Shown: positions 1-7,484 of the stretch, piece by piece
Numbering within the stretch: position 1 is the first letter of the stretch
Layout: every line of letters begins with the position of its first letter
Source: an uncultured Acholeplasmatales bacterium
GTDB lineage: Bacteria > Bacillota_I > Bacilli_A > ML615J-28 > CAG-698
Length of the DNA stretch: 12,779 bases
Direction of reading: 5' to 3'
Assembly (NCBI GenBank): GCA_937877075.1
Contig: CALEGD010000086.1
Location: 1 to 12,779 of the forward strand
Made by a program: the position numbers and the translations under genes
The notes under the pieces: generated by a model
The model's database searches: none
What the model was told of the DNA's origin: nothing
What the model saw: only the letters and a program-made list of their open reading frames with translations

Positions 1-2
1 CT

Positions 3-218
3 TATTTATATATAATGTTTCCTAAGGTAACCCTGAAACTTTTTGATGGTAGCCTAGATAAGTTCACTCATAATAAAGCAATCAGCAAAATCAATGAATC
101 CTTTCAAGTAAAAAAGGAAGATAAAGACTTTCTTCGCACTTTGCGGAGAAGATGATTATATATTAATGGTCGTGGATATAAGGATTATTATTTCACTTAT
201 TGGAATGAGTCATTATAG
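3..218 (+). pseudogene. Possible degraded gene fragment with an internal TGA
   Basis: A plus-strand frame is open from the left edge, with an ATG at 15. It reads about 46 codons to a TGA at 153-155 and then continues in the same frame to a TAG at 216-218. Translated across the TGA as Trp, the joint reads LRRRWLYINGRGY, which looks protein-like on both sides and suggests a TGG-to-TGA nonsense change in a decayed gene. I do not recognise a family. A competing overlapping frame (about 138-243) also lacks stops, so the protein-like look could be chance. No convincing ribosome binding site precedes the ATG, so this may be the 3' end of a gene that begins outside the window. Confidence 0.25.
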
Positions 219-241
219 TTTAGCTGTACTGCGTAAAGCAT

Positions 242-266
242 AAAGGCCCCCGTTTGGGAGCCTTTT
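242..266. terminator. Hairpin terminator, possibly bidirectional
   Basis: AAAGGC and CCC pair with GGG and GCCTTT around a GTTT loop, with one C-A mismatch. The plus-strand side ends in TTTT. The hairpin lies between the fragment on the left and the stop of the minus-strand membrane gene (277) on the right. It could therefore end transcription from both directions, though the T tract is short on either strand. Confidence 0.65.
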
Positions 267-276
267 AAAACTTAAA

Positions 277-1602
277 CTAAATACCGGTATATTCTTCAAG
301 AAAAACACCCACATCTAGTAAAGCCTCGACAATATCTGAAAGATTTTTGGTCATACTTGCGATCCTGCATAAAGTTTTTCCGTTTTTGTCTCTAAAAACA
401 GTATAGTTAATATTGTAGGAAATGCTTTACATCTTGGATTAGGATAATCTTTTTCTTGAAGAACCGATTTACAATTAACTTATCATTATCTAAAATTTCA
501 TAATTTTTTAGTAAATCAAAGAATCCGAGTGCTGATATTAAACCTATGAATAAACCAATTCCCAAACAAACCCACTTACCGGGCTCCTTTATGAAAAAGC
601 TCCCAATCATCAGGCCAATACTAATTATCAAAAAAACAATATAAACCCACAAAGCCCATTTTGGATAGGATGTTTTTATATAAATGTTTTTAGTTATTTC
701 AATTTCATCGTCGTAATATAATTTTTGTTGAATCTCATTATCGGTAAAACTTAAATCATAGATTTCTTTTGCTTTATTATTTTTATAAATAGTAGCTTTA
801 TAAACAAATATCAAAATTAATGATAAAATCGCCAGATTACTGGTAATTAAGCACATAATTTTTCCAATCATTAAATTATCAGCATCAGCTTTTAAAACCT
901 CAGCTTTGGTTAGTAATTCTGTCCCGTTTATCTCCGCATAATAGATAAAACGTTTATTGTTTTTTCTCAGTTCACCAGCAAGTAAGGTCATCGGATGTAT
1001 TTTATCGAAAACCTCTAAGAATTCCTCCCAATCAAATTCTCTCGAATAAAGACTATCTACTACATAAATATTTTCGTCTTCAAGAAATCTTATTTCAATT
1101 TTTTCATTTTTTCCGAAACTTTTATAATCTTTAATAATGCCTTGAACCTTTTCATAAGAAGAGAAATCTTTTGGTTTATCGTTTATTGTAAAAGCGAAGG
1201 TTAAACCGGCTATACCAAACTACAAATGGTAATAAAAATACAAACTAATCTGACTTGTTTATACTTTTTATAGGCGTTTCCTTTTACTTTATTATCAACA
1301 TCACCAAAGAACAAGCCAATCTGATAATCATCTTGATTTTTTAATTCGTCCAACTGATTATTCTTTTTTGATATATTTAAACCGAAAATGGCAATAGACA
1401 TCAGAATGGTTAAAATAATTAAAGCAATATTATCAGCTTTAATACCCAAAAATGTTCCTAGGGCAATCATAAATAAAATAACGCCGCAATATGTAAGGAC
1501 AACTTTCTTTTTTTCTTTGTTGATGGTTTCTCTTCGTTCCTTGCCTATTTTTTTAATAATTTCCCTTTGTCTTTCAGTATAGTTTTCATTATCAAATAAC
1601 AT
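277..1602 (-). pseudogene. Multi-spanning membrane protein gene broken by two frameshifts
   Basis: Three minus-strand segments join into one gene of about 441 residues. Segment 1 (1602 down to about 1213) starts with ATG behind GGTGGAGAT and encodes hydrophobic helices. A shift near 1213 lets translation continue in another frame through 1207-992 without a stop into the segment ending at 407. A second, opposite shift near 420 restores the first frame, which ends in VFLEEYTGI at 277. The deduced protein has about six membrane segments, a soluble stretch around 992-1200, and a C-terminal part shaped like the PH-like domain of small bacterial membrane proteins (VNRFFKKKIILIQDV, then VFRDKNGKTLCRI). 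That family link is tentative and I would not assign a function. The promoter and ribosome binding site are intact, so the damage is either recent or a pair of assembly indels. Confidence 0.7.
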
Positions 1603-1636
1603 ATTTAATCTCCACCACTAATGTAATTCTGTTTGT

Positions 1637-1665
1637 ATTATATCAAAAACTTTTTTATAAAACAA
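1637..1665 (-). promoter_or_regulatory. Promoter of the minus-strand membrane gene
   Basis: On the minus strand a -35 box TTGTTT (1660-1665) is followed by a 17-nt spacer and a perfect -10 box TATAAT (1637-1642). It points at the ATG at 1602, about 35 nt from the -10 box. It is divergent from the hrcA promoter. Confidence 0.7.
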
Positions 1666-1734
1666 TTGCTGATATAAATTATCTTTTCTTAAAACAATAT
1701 CATGTATAATTATTTTAAATTATCATAAAATAAA

Positions 1735-1761
1735 TTAGCATATTACGCTTGACAGTGCTAA
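1735..1761. promoter_or_regulatory. CIRCE operator 1 (HrcA binding site), over the -35 box
   Basis: TTAGCATAT, nine bases, then CAGTGCTAA matches the CIRCE layout TTAGCACTC-N9-GAGTGCTAA. The outer six bases of the left arm and the last eight of the right arm agree with consensus. The spacer and start of the right arm contain the TTGACA -35 box, so HrcA bound here would block RNA polymerase directly. It is less canonical than operator 2 in its inner arm bases. Confidence 0.7.
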
Positions 1762-1777
1762 TTAAATAGAGTATAAT
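1749..1777 (+). promoter_or_regulatory. Vegetative-type promoter of the hrcA operon
   Basis: A perfect TTGACA (1749-1754), a 17-nt spacer and a perfect TATAAT (1772-1777) make a full-consensus housekeeping promoter. Transcription would start near 1784, at the left edge of the second CIRCE operator. Such a strong promoter between two operators fits an operon held off by a repressor. Confidence 0.92.
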
Positions 1778-1781
1778 GGTA

Positions 1782-1808
1782 TTAGCATTTTCAAGTGATG
1801 AGTGCTAA
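1782..1808. promoter_or_regulatory. CIRCE operator 2 (HrcA binding site), at the transcript start
   Basis: TTAGCATTT, the nine bases TCAAGTGAT, then GAGTGCTAA. The right arm is perfect CIRCE and the left arm keeps TTAGCA. It sits between the -10 box and the hrcA ribosome binding site, the usual CIRCE position. The arms could also fold as a stem-loop in the 5' end of the mRNA. Confidence 0.9.
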
Positions 1809-1819
1809 AGGAGGTGCCT

Positions 1820-2830
1820 ATGCTATCCGAACGTCAGAAATTGGTATTAAAAGCAATTGTGGAGGAGTATGTTCAGACCAATGAACCGGTAGGTTCGAAA
1901 AGTTTAGTTAATGATCGCGGTCTTAATGTTTCTTCCGCTACCATAAGAAATGACATGGCATTTTTGGAAGAAAGTGGTTTAATTGAGAAAACTCATACTT
2001 CCAGTGGGCGAGTTCCTTCTGAGGCAGGATATCGCTATTATGTACAATTGATTCTTTTGGAGAAGGATGAAGAAGTTCAGTCTTTTCCGGTGATTGACCA
2101 AATCTTTAATCGGCATTTAATCAGCCGTGAAGAGGCAATAAAGGAATCTATGTCCATGGTAGCTGAACTGACAAATTATGCTACGATAGTTCTCGGGTCT
2201 CAAAGTCATAATTCTCGAATTAAGAAGATTCAATTAGTAGGACTTGATGAACGTCGGGCTGTGGTTTTAATCGTTACTAATCAAGGTTATGTAGAAAGTA
2301 AAAAGATTCTTATTCCTGAAGAATTAAATATTCAAGATCTTGAAAAAGTAGTATTGATGTTGAATGACATTCTAAAGGATTGTTTGGTTACCGATATCGA
2401 TAAAACGATTAAAGCTCAACTGAATGATCAAAAAGTTAGATCATATCTCGATTATTATGATGAATTAATCAGCACTTTTGTCAGAATCTTTACAGAAATG
2501 GTCCAGGATAAATATTTCTTAACCGGTCAAAGCAATATCTTGAGTCTTCCTGAATTTCAAAATGTAGATAAGGTTAAAGGCTTATTGAATGCAATTGAGA
2601 ATGAGGAAATCTTAAAAGTTGTCGAAACGTCCTCGAAAGGGATTAGTGTTCGCATCGGTCAAGAAAATATCGTTCAGGCGCTTAAGGACTGCACGGTAAT
2701 TACCGTTCCCTATGAACTTGATGATGGGAAACGGGGTGCAATTGCTGTTTTTGGACCGACACGTATGGAATATCAAAAGATTATTCCTTTATTGGAATAT
2801 ATAGCTGAAAATATTAAGAAAGTGGTATAG
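1820..2830 (+). CDS. hrcA: Heat-inducible transcription repressor HrcA
   Basis: HrcA is the cytoplasmic repressor of class I heat-shock genes and binds CIRCE, two copies of which flank this promoter. The 336-aa product has the family's usual length. Residues 1-75 are the winged-helix DNA-binding domain (LSERQKLVLKAIVEEY, recognition helix around NVSSATIRNDMAFLEE at 36-51, wing HTSSGRVPSEAGYRYY). The rest is the GAF-like and dimerisation region, ending in IIPLLEYIAENIKKVV. I chose the ATG at 1820 because AAGGAGG lies just upstream. A longer frame from GTG at 1802 would begin inside the CIRCE arm and lacks a binding site. The gene is first in the operon and its stop directly abuts the grpE start, so HrcA probably autoregulates. 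In known systems HrcA activity depends on GroEL; no groE genes are in this window. Confidence 0.96.
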   Translation: MLSERQKLVLKAIVEEYVQTNEPVGSKSLVNDRGLNVSSATIRNDMAFLEESGLIEKTHTSSGRVPSEAGYRYYVQLILLEKDEEVQSFPVIDQIFNRHLISREEAIKESMSMVAELTNYATIVLGSQSHNSRIKKIQLVGLDERRAVVLIVTNQGYVESKKILIPEELNIQDLEKVVLMLNDILKDCLVTDIDKTIKAQLNDQKVRSYLDYYDELISTFVRIFTEMVQDKYFLTGQSNILSLPEFQNVDKVKGLLNAIENEEILKVVETSSKGISVRIGQENIVQALKDCTVITVPYELDDGKRGAIAVFGPTRMEYQKIIPLLEYIAENIKKVV

Positions 2831-3424
2831 GTGTATATGTACAATCGTTATCGTGAAGAAGAAAAAGAATTACAAGAAGAAACAAAAGCTTCAACTGAAA
2901 ATGCTGTAGAGGTTGAAGACGGCGAAGTGGTAGAAGTTGAAGAAGTAGAATCAAGTAATGAAGAAATTCAAAAACTTCAGGAAGAAGTAAAAAGACTTAA
3001 TGAATTGCATTTACGGACATTAGCGGATGCGGAAAATTTTAAACGTCGCTTAAATGAAGAAAGAATTAGAGAACGAAAATATGGATCTCAATCTTTACTG
3101 GAAAAATTGATTAATGTTTTTGATATTTTTGATAAGGCTGTAAATATAAAAACAGATGATGAAAAGTTAAAGAACTTTTTAATCGGTTTTGAAATGATCA
3201 ACAATCAATTAAAACAAATTATGACGGATGAAGGAATCAAGAAGATTGAGGCGGTAAATCAGAAATTTAATCCTGCTTATCATCATGCTCTTGAGGTTGA
3301 TTATCAAGAGGGCGTTGATGAAGATATTATTCTTGAAGAAGTTCAGACCGGATATATGTATAAAGACCGGGTTTTAAGACCGGCCCTAGTAAAAGTAAAC
3401 AAAATCAACAAGGAGGAAAATTAA
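2831..3424 (+). CDS. grpE: Nucleotide exchange factor GrpE
   Basis: GrpE is the DnaK co-chaperone that releases ADP and so resets the Hsp70 cycle; in some bacteria it also acts as a thermosensor. The 197-aa product has a disordered acidic N-terminus (1-45), a long coiled coil (about 46-90) carrying LADAENFKRR at 64-73, and the C-terminal beta domain with QTGYMYKDRVLRPALVKV at 172-189, the family signature. The first possible start is a GTG directly abutting the hrcA TAG. An ATG two codons later (2837) is equally possible. No strong Shine-Dalgarno is visible for either, so translational coupling to hrcA is likely. The end of the gene carries the dnaK ribosome binding site. Confidence 0.95.
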   Translation: MYMYNRYREEEKELQEETKASTENAVEVEDGEVVEVEEVESSNEEIQKLQEEVKRLNELHLRTLADAENFKRRLNEERIRERKYGSQSLLEKLINVFDIFDKAVNIKTDDEKLKNFLIGFEMINNQLKQIMTDEGIKKIEAVNQKFNPAYHHALEVDYQEGVDEDIILEEVQTGYMYKDRVLRPALVKVNKINKEEN

Positions 3425-3425
3425 A

Positions 3426-5246
3426 ATGGCTAAAATAATTGGAATTGATTTAGGAACTACAAACTCATGTGTTGCCGTTATGGAAGGCGGCGAACCAAAA
3501 GTCATAGCTAATGCGGAAGGGGGTAGAACAACACCTTCGGTAGTAGCATTTAAAGATGATGAAATTCTTGTCGGTGAGGTTGCGAAAAGACAGGCAATTA
3601 CTAATCCGCATACCGTTCAATCAATTAAGAGAATTATGGGTTCAAATGAAAGAATAGAAGCTAATGGAAAGAAATATACACCCCAGGAATTATCGGCAAT
3701 GATTCTTCAGAATTTAAAAGCGACAGCGGAAGCTTATCTTGGAGAGAAAGTTAATGAAGCGGTTATTACAGTACCGGCTTACTTTAACGACGCACAAAGA
3801 CAAGCAACCAAGGATGCCGGAAGAATTGCCGGACTTGAAGTTAAGAGAATTATTAATGAACCGACCGCCTCTGCTCTTGCTTATGGAATCGATAAAACTG
3901 ATAAAGAACAGACAGTACTTGTCTATGACTTCGGGGGCGGAACATTTGACGTTTCGATTCTTTCTTTAGCCGAAGGAACATTTGAAGTTATTGCCACTGC
4001 CGGTAATAACAAACTCGGTGGCGATGATATTGATAAAGTTGTTATGGATTATATGGTTCAAGAATTTAAAAAGCAAGAAGGCATCGATTTAAGTAAAGAT
4101 AAAATGGCAATGCAAAGACTTCGCGATGCTGCCGAAAAAGCCAAAAAGGAACTATCCGGTATTAATAAAACTGATATCAGTCTTCCTTTTATCTCTGTCG
4201 GGGTCAATGGTCCGGTCCACTTAACAATGTCTCTTACCAGAGCAAAATTTGATGAACTGACCGCACATCTTGTAGAAGCAACTTTAACTCCGATTCGTCA
4301 ATCTTTACGTGATGCCAAGATGACTGCTAAGGATATTGATCAAGTTCTGCTTGTCGGTGGATCAACCAGAATCCCTGCCGTTCAGGATCTTGTCAAGAAA
4401 GAACTAAATAAAGAACCCAATAAGAGTGTTAATCCCGATGAAGTTGTGGCAATGGGAGCAGCAATTCAAGGTGGTGTCTTAGCGGGTGATGTAAAAGACG
4501 TATTACTTCTTGATGTTACTCCGTTATCACTTGGAATTGAAACATTGGGCGGTGTCTTTACAAAGTTAATTGAAAGAAATACAACGATTCCGACTTCTAA
4601 ATCTCAGATTTTCTCAACTGCCGCCGATAATCAACCGGCTGTTGAAATTCATGTTCTTCAGGGTGAAAGACCAATGGCTGCCGACAATAAAACCCTCGGA
4701 CGCTTTACCCTCGGAGATATTCCCCCAGCCCCACGCGGTATTCCTCAAATTGAAGTAAGTTTCGATATTGATGCTAACGGTATTGTTAATGTAAATGCGA
4801 AAGACTTGGGTACCGGTAAGAGCCAATCTGTAACTATTCAAAATGGTTCCGGTCTTTCGGAAGCAGAAATTCAAAGAATGGTTCGCGAAGCCGAAGAAAA
4901 TGCGGAAGCTGATAAAGCCAAGAAAGAAGAAGTCGATACCAGAAATGAAGCCGAACAAGTAATTTTTGCCGCTAAAAAAGCTTTAACCGATCTTGGTGAT
5001 GAAGTTACAGAAAGTGAAAAGAAGGATGTAGAAGAGAAATCAGAGGCTCTAAAAAAAGCCCTTGAAGGTCAAGACATCAATGAAATAAATGCTAAGAAAG
5101 AAGAGTTGTTGAAAGCAAGCCAAGGAATTGCCACCAAGGCCTATCAAAAAGCTCAACAGGCTCATCAAAGTCAACAGAATAATACAAGTGAAGATAAAAA
5201 AGATGATGATAATGTAGTTGAAGCTGAATTTGACGATGTCAAATAG
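3426..5246 (+). CDS. dnaK: Molecular chaperone DnaK (Hsp70)
   Basis: ATP-driven chaperone that binds exposed hydrophobic stretches of unfolded proteins in the cytoplasm, working with DnaJ and GrpE. The 606-aa product has every hallmark: phosphate-binding GIDLGTTNS (6-14), EPTASALAYG (145-154), DFGGGTFDVS (168-177), VGGSTRIP (310-317), the interdomain linker around VLLLDVTPLSLG (359-370), a substrate-binding domain, and a helical lid with a Gln/Ser/Asn-rich tail ending in the conserved acidic EAEFDDVK. The N-terminal domain lacks the roughly 24-residue insertion near residue 75 that is typical of Gram-negative DnaK, so it is of Firmicutes type. AAGGAGG lies 9 nt before the ATG, inside the end of grpE, which is separated by a single base. 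Confidence 0.98.
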   Translation: MAKIIGIDLGTTNSCVAVMEGGEPKVIANAEGGRTTPSVVAFKDDEILVGEVAKRQAITNPHTVQSIKRIMGSNERIEANGKKYTPQELSAMILQNLKATAEAYLGEKVNEAVITVPAYFNDAQRQATKDAGRIAGLEVKRIINEPTASALAYGIDKTDKEQTVLVYDFGGGTFDVSILSLAEGTFEVIATAGNNKLGGDDIDKVVMDYMVQEFKKQEGIDLSKDKMAMQRLRDAAEKAKKELSGINKTDISLPFISVGVNGPVHLTMSLTRAKFDELTAHLVEATLTPIRQSLRDAKMTAKDIDQVLLVGGSTRIPAVQDLVKKELNKEPNKSVNPDEVVAMGAAIQGGVLAGDVKDVLLLDVTPLSLGIETLGGVFTKLIERNTTIPTSKSQIFSTAADNQPAVEIHVLQGERPMAADNKTLGRFTLGDIPPAPRGIPQIEVSFDIDANGIVNVNAKDLGTGKSQSVTIQNGSGLSEAEIQRMVREAEENAEADKAKKEEVDTRNEAEQVIFAAKKALTDLGDEVTESEKKDVEEKSEALKKALEGQDINEINAKKEELLKASQGIATKAYQKAQQAHQSQQNNTSEDKKDDDNVVEAEFDDVK

Positions 5247-5272
5247 GATTTTCAGGAAAGAGTGATTAATTT

Positions 5273-6385
5273 ATGGCCAAAAGAGATTATTACGAGGTTT
5301 TAGGAATTTCCAAAACCGCAACCGAAGAAGATATAAAGAAAGCTTACCGGAACCTAGCCAAAAAGTATCATCCGGATGTAAGTTCTGAAGAAAATGCAGC
5401 CGAAAAATTTAAAGAAGTACAAGAAGCCTACGAAGTACTAAGCGATCCCACTAAACGAGAACAATATAATCAATTTGGTCATGACGGCCCCCAAATGGGA
5501 GGTTTTGACGGTTTTAATTTTGGTGGATTCGGTGGCTTCGGAGGCTTTGAGGATATTTTATCATCAATGTTCGGCGGACGCACAAGAACATCCGAAAATG
5601 GAAAAAGACCGACTCGAGGAAATGACTTACGCACTTCCCTAACAATCTCTTTTGAAGAAGCCGCATTCGGTACTGAAAAAGAACTGTCTATTAATAAATA
5701 TGAATCCTGCACTAAGTGTAATGGCCTTGGTGCGGAGTCTAAAAACGATATTTCTGTTTGTTCGCGTTGTCATGGTCGAGGAAGAATAGTTGTAGAACAA
5801 AACAGCATCTTTGGTCGAATTCAGACTGAAACTGCTTGTTCGACTTGCGGCGGCACCGGCGAGGTAATTAAAAATAAATGTAGTTTATGCGGCGGTGACG
5901 GAAGAGTTAAAAAGGTATCGAAAATTAAAGTTCGAGTTCCTGCGGGAATCGATGACGGTCAAGGCTTGAAACTTTCCGGGTATGGTGAGGCCGGGCGTAA
6001 AGGCGGTATGAACGGTGACCTCTATATTAATGTCAATGTTCGCCCCCATGAAATCTTTCAAAGGGACGGACTTGATATCTATATGGAAATGCCGATCACT
6101 TTCAGTCAAGCCGCCCTCGGTGCCAATATCATCATTCCGACACTGACCGGAAATGTGAACCTTAAAATACCCAGCGGCACCCAAACCGGCACTAAGTTTA
6201 AATTAACCGGAAAAGGGATAAGTAATTCCCGAACGCTTGATACAGGTCATCAATATGTTATTGTCAGTCTTGTAACCCCGACAAAATTATCGGGCGAACA
6301 AAAGGATCTTCTAAAGAAACTTTCCAAAACTGACGAGATGAGTGAATCGATTTTTTCGAAAATCAAGAAGTTCTTCAAGAATTAA
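5273..6385 (+). CDS. dnaJ: Chaperone DnaJ (type I Hsp40)
   Basis: DnaJ delivers unfolded clients to DnaK and stimulates its ATPase. The 370-aa product has all type I parts: J domain (1-68) with the essential HPD at 33-35, a Gly/Phe-rich linker (about 76-101), four zinc-binding repeats beginning at Cys146, Cys163, Cys189 and Cys203 (CTKCNGLG, CSRCHGRG, CSTCGGTG, CSLCGGDG), and the C-terminal substrate-binding domains from about 215. The start follows AGGAAAGAG and lies 26 nt after the dnaK stop, so it is the last gene of the heat-shock operon. GCC, ACC and CCG codons are common, unlike the cassette downstream. No prmA follows, although prmA lies next to dnaJ in many Firmicutes. Confidence 0.97.
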   Translation: MAKRDYYEVLGISKTATEEDIKKAYRNLAKKYHPDVSSEENAAEKFKEVQEAYEVLSDPTKREQYNQFGHDGPQMGGFDGFNFGGFGGFGGFEDILSSMFGGRTRTSENGKRPTRGNDLRTSLTISFEEAAFGTEKELSINKYESCTKCNGLGAESKNDISVCSRCHGRGRIVVEQNSIFGRIQTETACSTCGGTGEVIKNKCSLCGGDGRVKKVSKIKVRVPAGIDDGQGLKLSGYGEAGRKGGMNGDLYINVNVRPHEIFQRDGLDIYMEMPITFSQAALGANIIIPTLTGNVNLKIPSGTQTGTKFKLTGKGISNSRTLDTGHQYVIVSLVTPTKLSGEQKDLLKKLSKTDEMSESIFSKIKKFFKN

Positions 6386-6448
6386 AACCAGCAAGATAGT
6401 GCGGGTAAGATAAACGGATAAATTATCTTTTGAATTAAATAAATAACT

Positions 6449-6503
6449 AAAAAATACCTTTGAAAGCATACACTAATTTAGATGTTTAAAAAGGTATTTT
6501 TTT
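6449..6503 (+). terminator. Terminator of the heat-shock operon
   Basis: AAAAAATACCTTT (6449-6461) pairs perfectly with AAAGGTATTTTTT (6490-6502). The 28-nt loop is unusually long. The T run is part of the right arm and continues by one base. It lies about 65 bp after dnaJ. Because of the loop length and AT-rich stem it may be a modest terminator. The left arm's A run would give T residues on the other strand, but no gene converges on it. Confidence 0.7.
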
Positions 6504-6574
6504 ATCTTTATAGCAGTTAATCTGAAACTATTTATATTAATAAAAGGAAAGAGAATTAATTACAATTTTCTACT

Positions 6575-6673
6575 TACTTTCTAAAAAAAATCTAGAAATT
6601 ATGCCATTATTCTAAAAAATAATTAAGAAACTTATTAATAATGGTTTTATATTTTTAAAATAATTAGAAAGTA
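6575..6673. repeat. Nested inverted repeats upstream of the secreted-protein promoter
   Basis: Within the gene-free stretch 6504-6724 an outer 10-bp inverted repeat, TACTTTCTAA (6575-6584) and TTAGAAAGTA (6664-6673), encloses an inner 8-bp pair, CCATTATT (6604-6611) and AATAATGG (6637-6644). The gaps between outer and inner arms are exactly 19 nt on both sides, so the whole is symmetric. The right outer arm touches the -35 box. It could be a regulator-binding region or DNA looping site. The DNA here is so AT-rich that chance is a real alternative. TTACAATTTT (6560 and 6675) and TTAATCTGAA (6517 and 6703) also recur as direct repeats. No other gene-like content is visible in this stretch. Confidence 0.4.
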
Positions 6674-6702
6674 TTTACAATTTTTTATAAGTAAGATATA
6701 CT
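6674..6702 (+). promoter_or_regulatory. Promoter of the secreted-protein gene
   Basis: TTTACA (6674-6679), 17-nt spacer, TATACT (6697-6702): each box is one base from consensus. It lies just upstream of the very strong ribosome binding site AAGGAGG (6711-6717), 7 nt before the ATG at 6725. The combination suggests high expression of this gene. Confidence 0.75.
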
Positions 6703-6724
6703 TTAATCTGAAGGAGGATGAAAC

Positions 6725-7333
6725 ATGAGGTTTTTAAAGAGATTTACGTTTGGAATTTTTTTGATTTTGACGCTTATTATTGGAATCCAAATTTTTAGTC
6801 CATCAGTAAGCAGTGAAAGTTATGTTCAATCAAAAACAAACGCTCTAACTGTTTGGTATGAACAAACATTTTGGGAACAATTTTGGGGAAATGGTTTTTG
6901 GCAGTTAAGGAGAAAATTTGAGGCAAGTGCACGTACACCTAATGCAGGAGTTGTTTACGAAAATAAAAAACAACTTCAGTCATGGTCAAACAATATTGAT
7001 ACTCCAATTCAAGGTCAATATGAGGAAACTAAAAGATATGGTCATAGTGTAAGTGCAACAGCAAAGGCAAAGGCAAAGTATTTTGAAGCAGAGGTTAAGT
7101 ATACATTTTCTTATGAAAAAGTAACAAAAGTTAATACCTCAATTACTATAAATCCAGGTAAAAGTGTAGTAGTATATCAGTACGATGTTCGAATAAAATA
7201 TCATTATGTTGATGTTAAAGTTACTAAACAAAAAGGTAGTTTTAGTGGATTTAAGGATACTTCCGACTGGTGGTGGGAAGATGAGGTTATTAGAGAATAT
7301 TCAGGTAATCACATTGAAGTTTCGTTTCTCTAA
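6725..7333 (+). CDS. Secreted Trp-rich, beta-rich protein of unknown family; candidate toxin or bacteriocin
   Basis: Residues 1-30 form a Sec signal peptide: MRFLKR, hydrophobic FTFGIFLILTLIIGIQIF, then SPSVSS with likely cleavage near 28-31. The mature part of about 172 residues has no cysteine but eight tryptophans, including FWEQFWGNGFW (49-59) and DWWWEDE (181-187). Residues 107-168 alternate polar and nonpolar side chains over long strands: Ser/Ala/Lys-rich SVSATAKAKAK, then YFEAEVKYTFSYEKV, then SITINPGKSVVVYQYDVRI. This is loosely reminiscent of the insertion hairpin and following strands of aerolysin/ETX-MTX2 pore-forming proteins. The resemblance is from pattern only, and the protein is shorter than that family. 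It does not fit lactococcin 972 (about 90 aa) or double-glycine peptides. It has its own promoter, an excellent ribosome binding site and its own terminator, next to an ABC transporter and CPBP operon. It could also be a structural or adhesive surface protein. Confidence 0.85.
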   Translation: MRFLKRFTFGIFLILTLIIGIQIFSPSVSSESYVQSKTNALTVWYEQTFWEQFWGNGFWQLRRKFEASARTPNAGVVYENKKQLQSWSNNIDTPIQGQYEETKRYGHSVSATAKAKAKYFEAEVKYTFSYEKVTKVNTSITINPGKSVVVYQYDVRIKYHYVDVKVTKQKGSFSGFKDTSDWWWEDEVIREYSGNHIEVSFL

Positions 7334-7346
7334 ATAACACCTTTAG

Positions 7347-7410
7347 AAGTCATATTCCTTTTGTAGTCTTCCTATGCAATCTCACAAAAAAGGAATATGA
7401 CTTTATTTTT
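7347..7410 (+). terminator. Long-stem terminator after the secreted-protein gene
   Basis: AAGTCATATTCCTTTT (7347-7362) pairs perfectly over 16 bp with AAAAGGAATATGACTT (7388-7403). The loop is 25 nt and the tail reads TTTATTTTTAT. It follows the stop by 13 nt, so the secreted-protein gene is probably transcribed alone, or with only partial read-through into the transporter operon. The long loop resembles that of the dnaJ terminator. Confidence 0.8.
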
Positions 7411-7484
7411 ATAAATAGTTCAAATGATAAACATAAATACAAAGTTTTGTTTTCATAGATTAATATTGATAGGAAAAGAGAAAT

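Noticed and set aside
1802..1819. Extended GTG start for hrcA
   Set aside because: It would begin inside the right CIRCE arm and place AAGGAGG within the coding sequence instead of in front of the ATG at 1820.
4614..4958. Minus-strand open frame of 114 codons inside dnaK
   Set aside because: It lies fully antisense to a conserved part of dnaK, has no promoter or ribosome binding site, and follows from codon bias of the real gene.
5885..6184. Minus-strand open frame of 99 codons inside dnaJ
   Set aside because: Antisense shadow of the DnaJ C-terminal domain; its product has no recognisable features.
6725..7333. Lactococcin 972 family bacteriocin
   Set aside because: The size is about double and I see none of the family's pattern; only the neighbouring ATPase type and Sec signal are shared.
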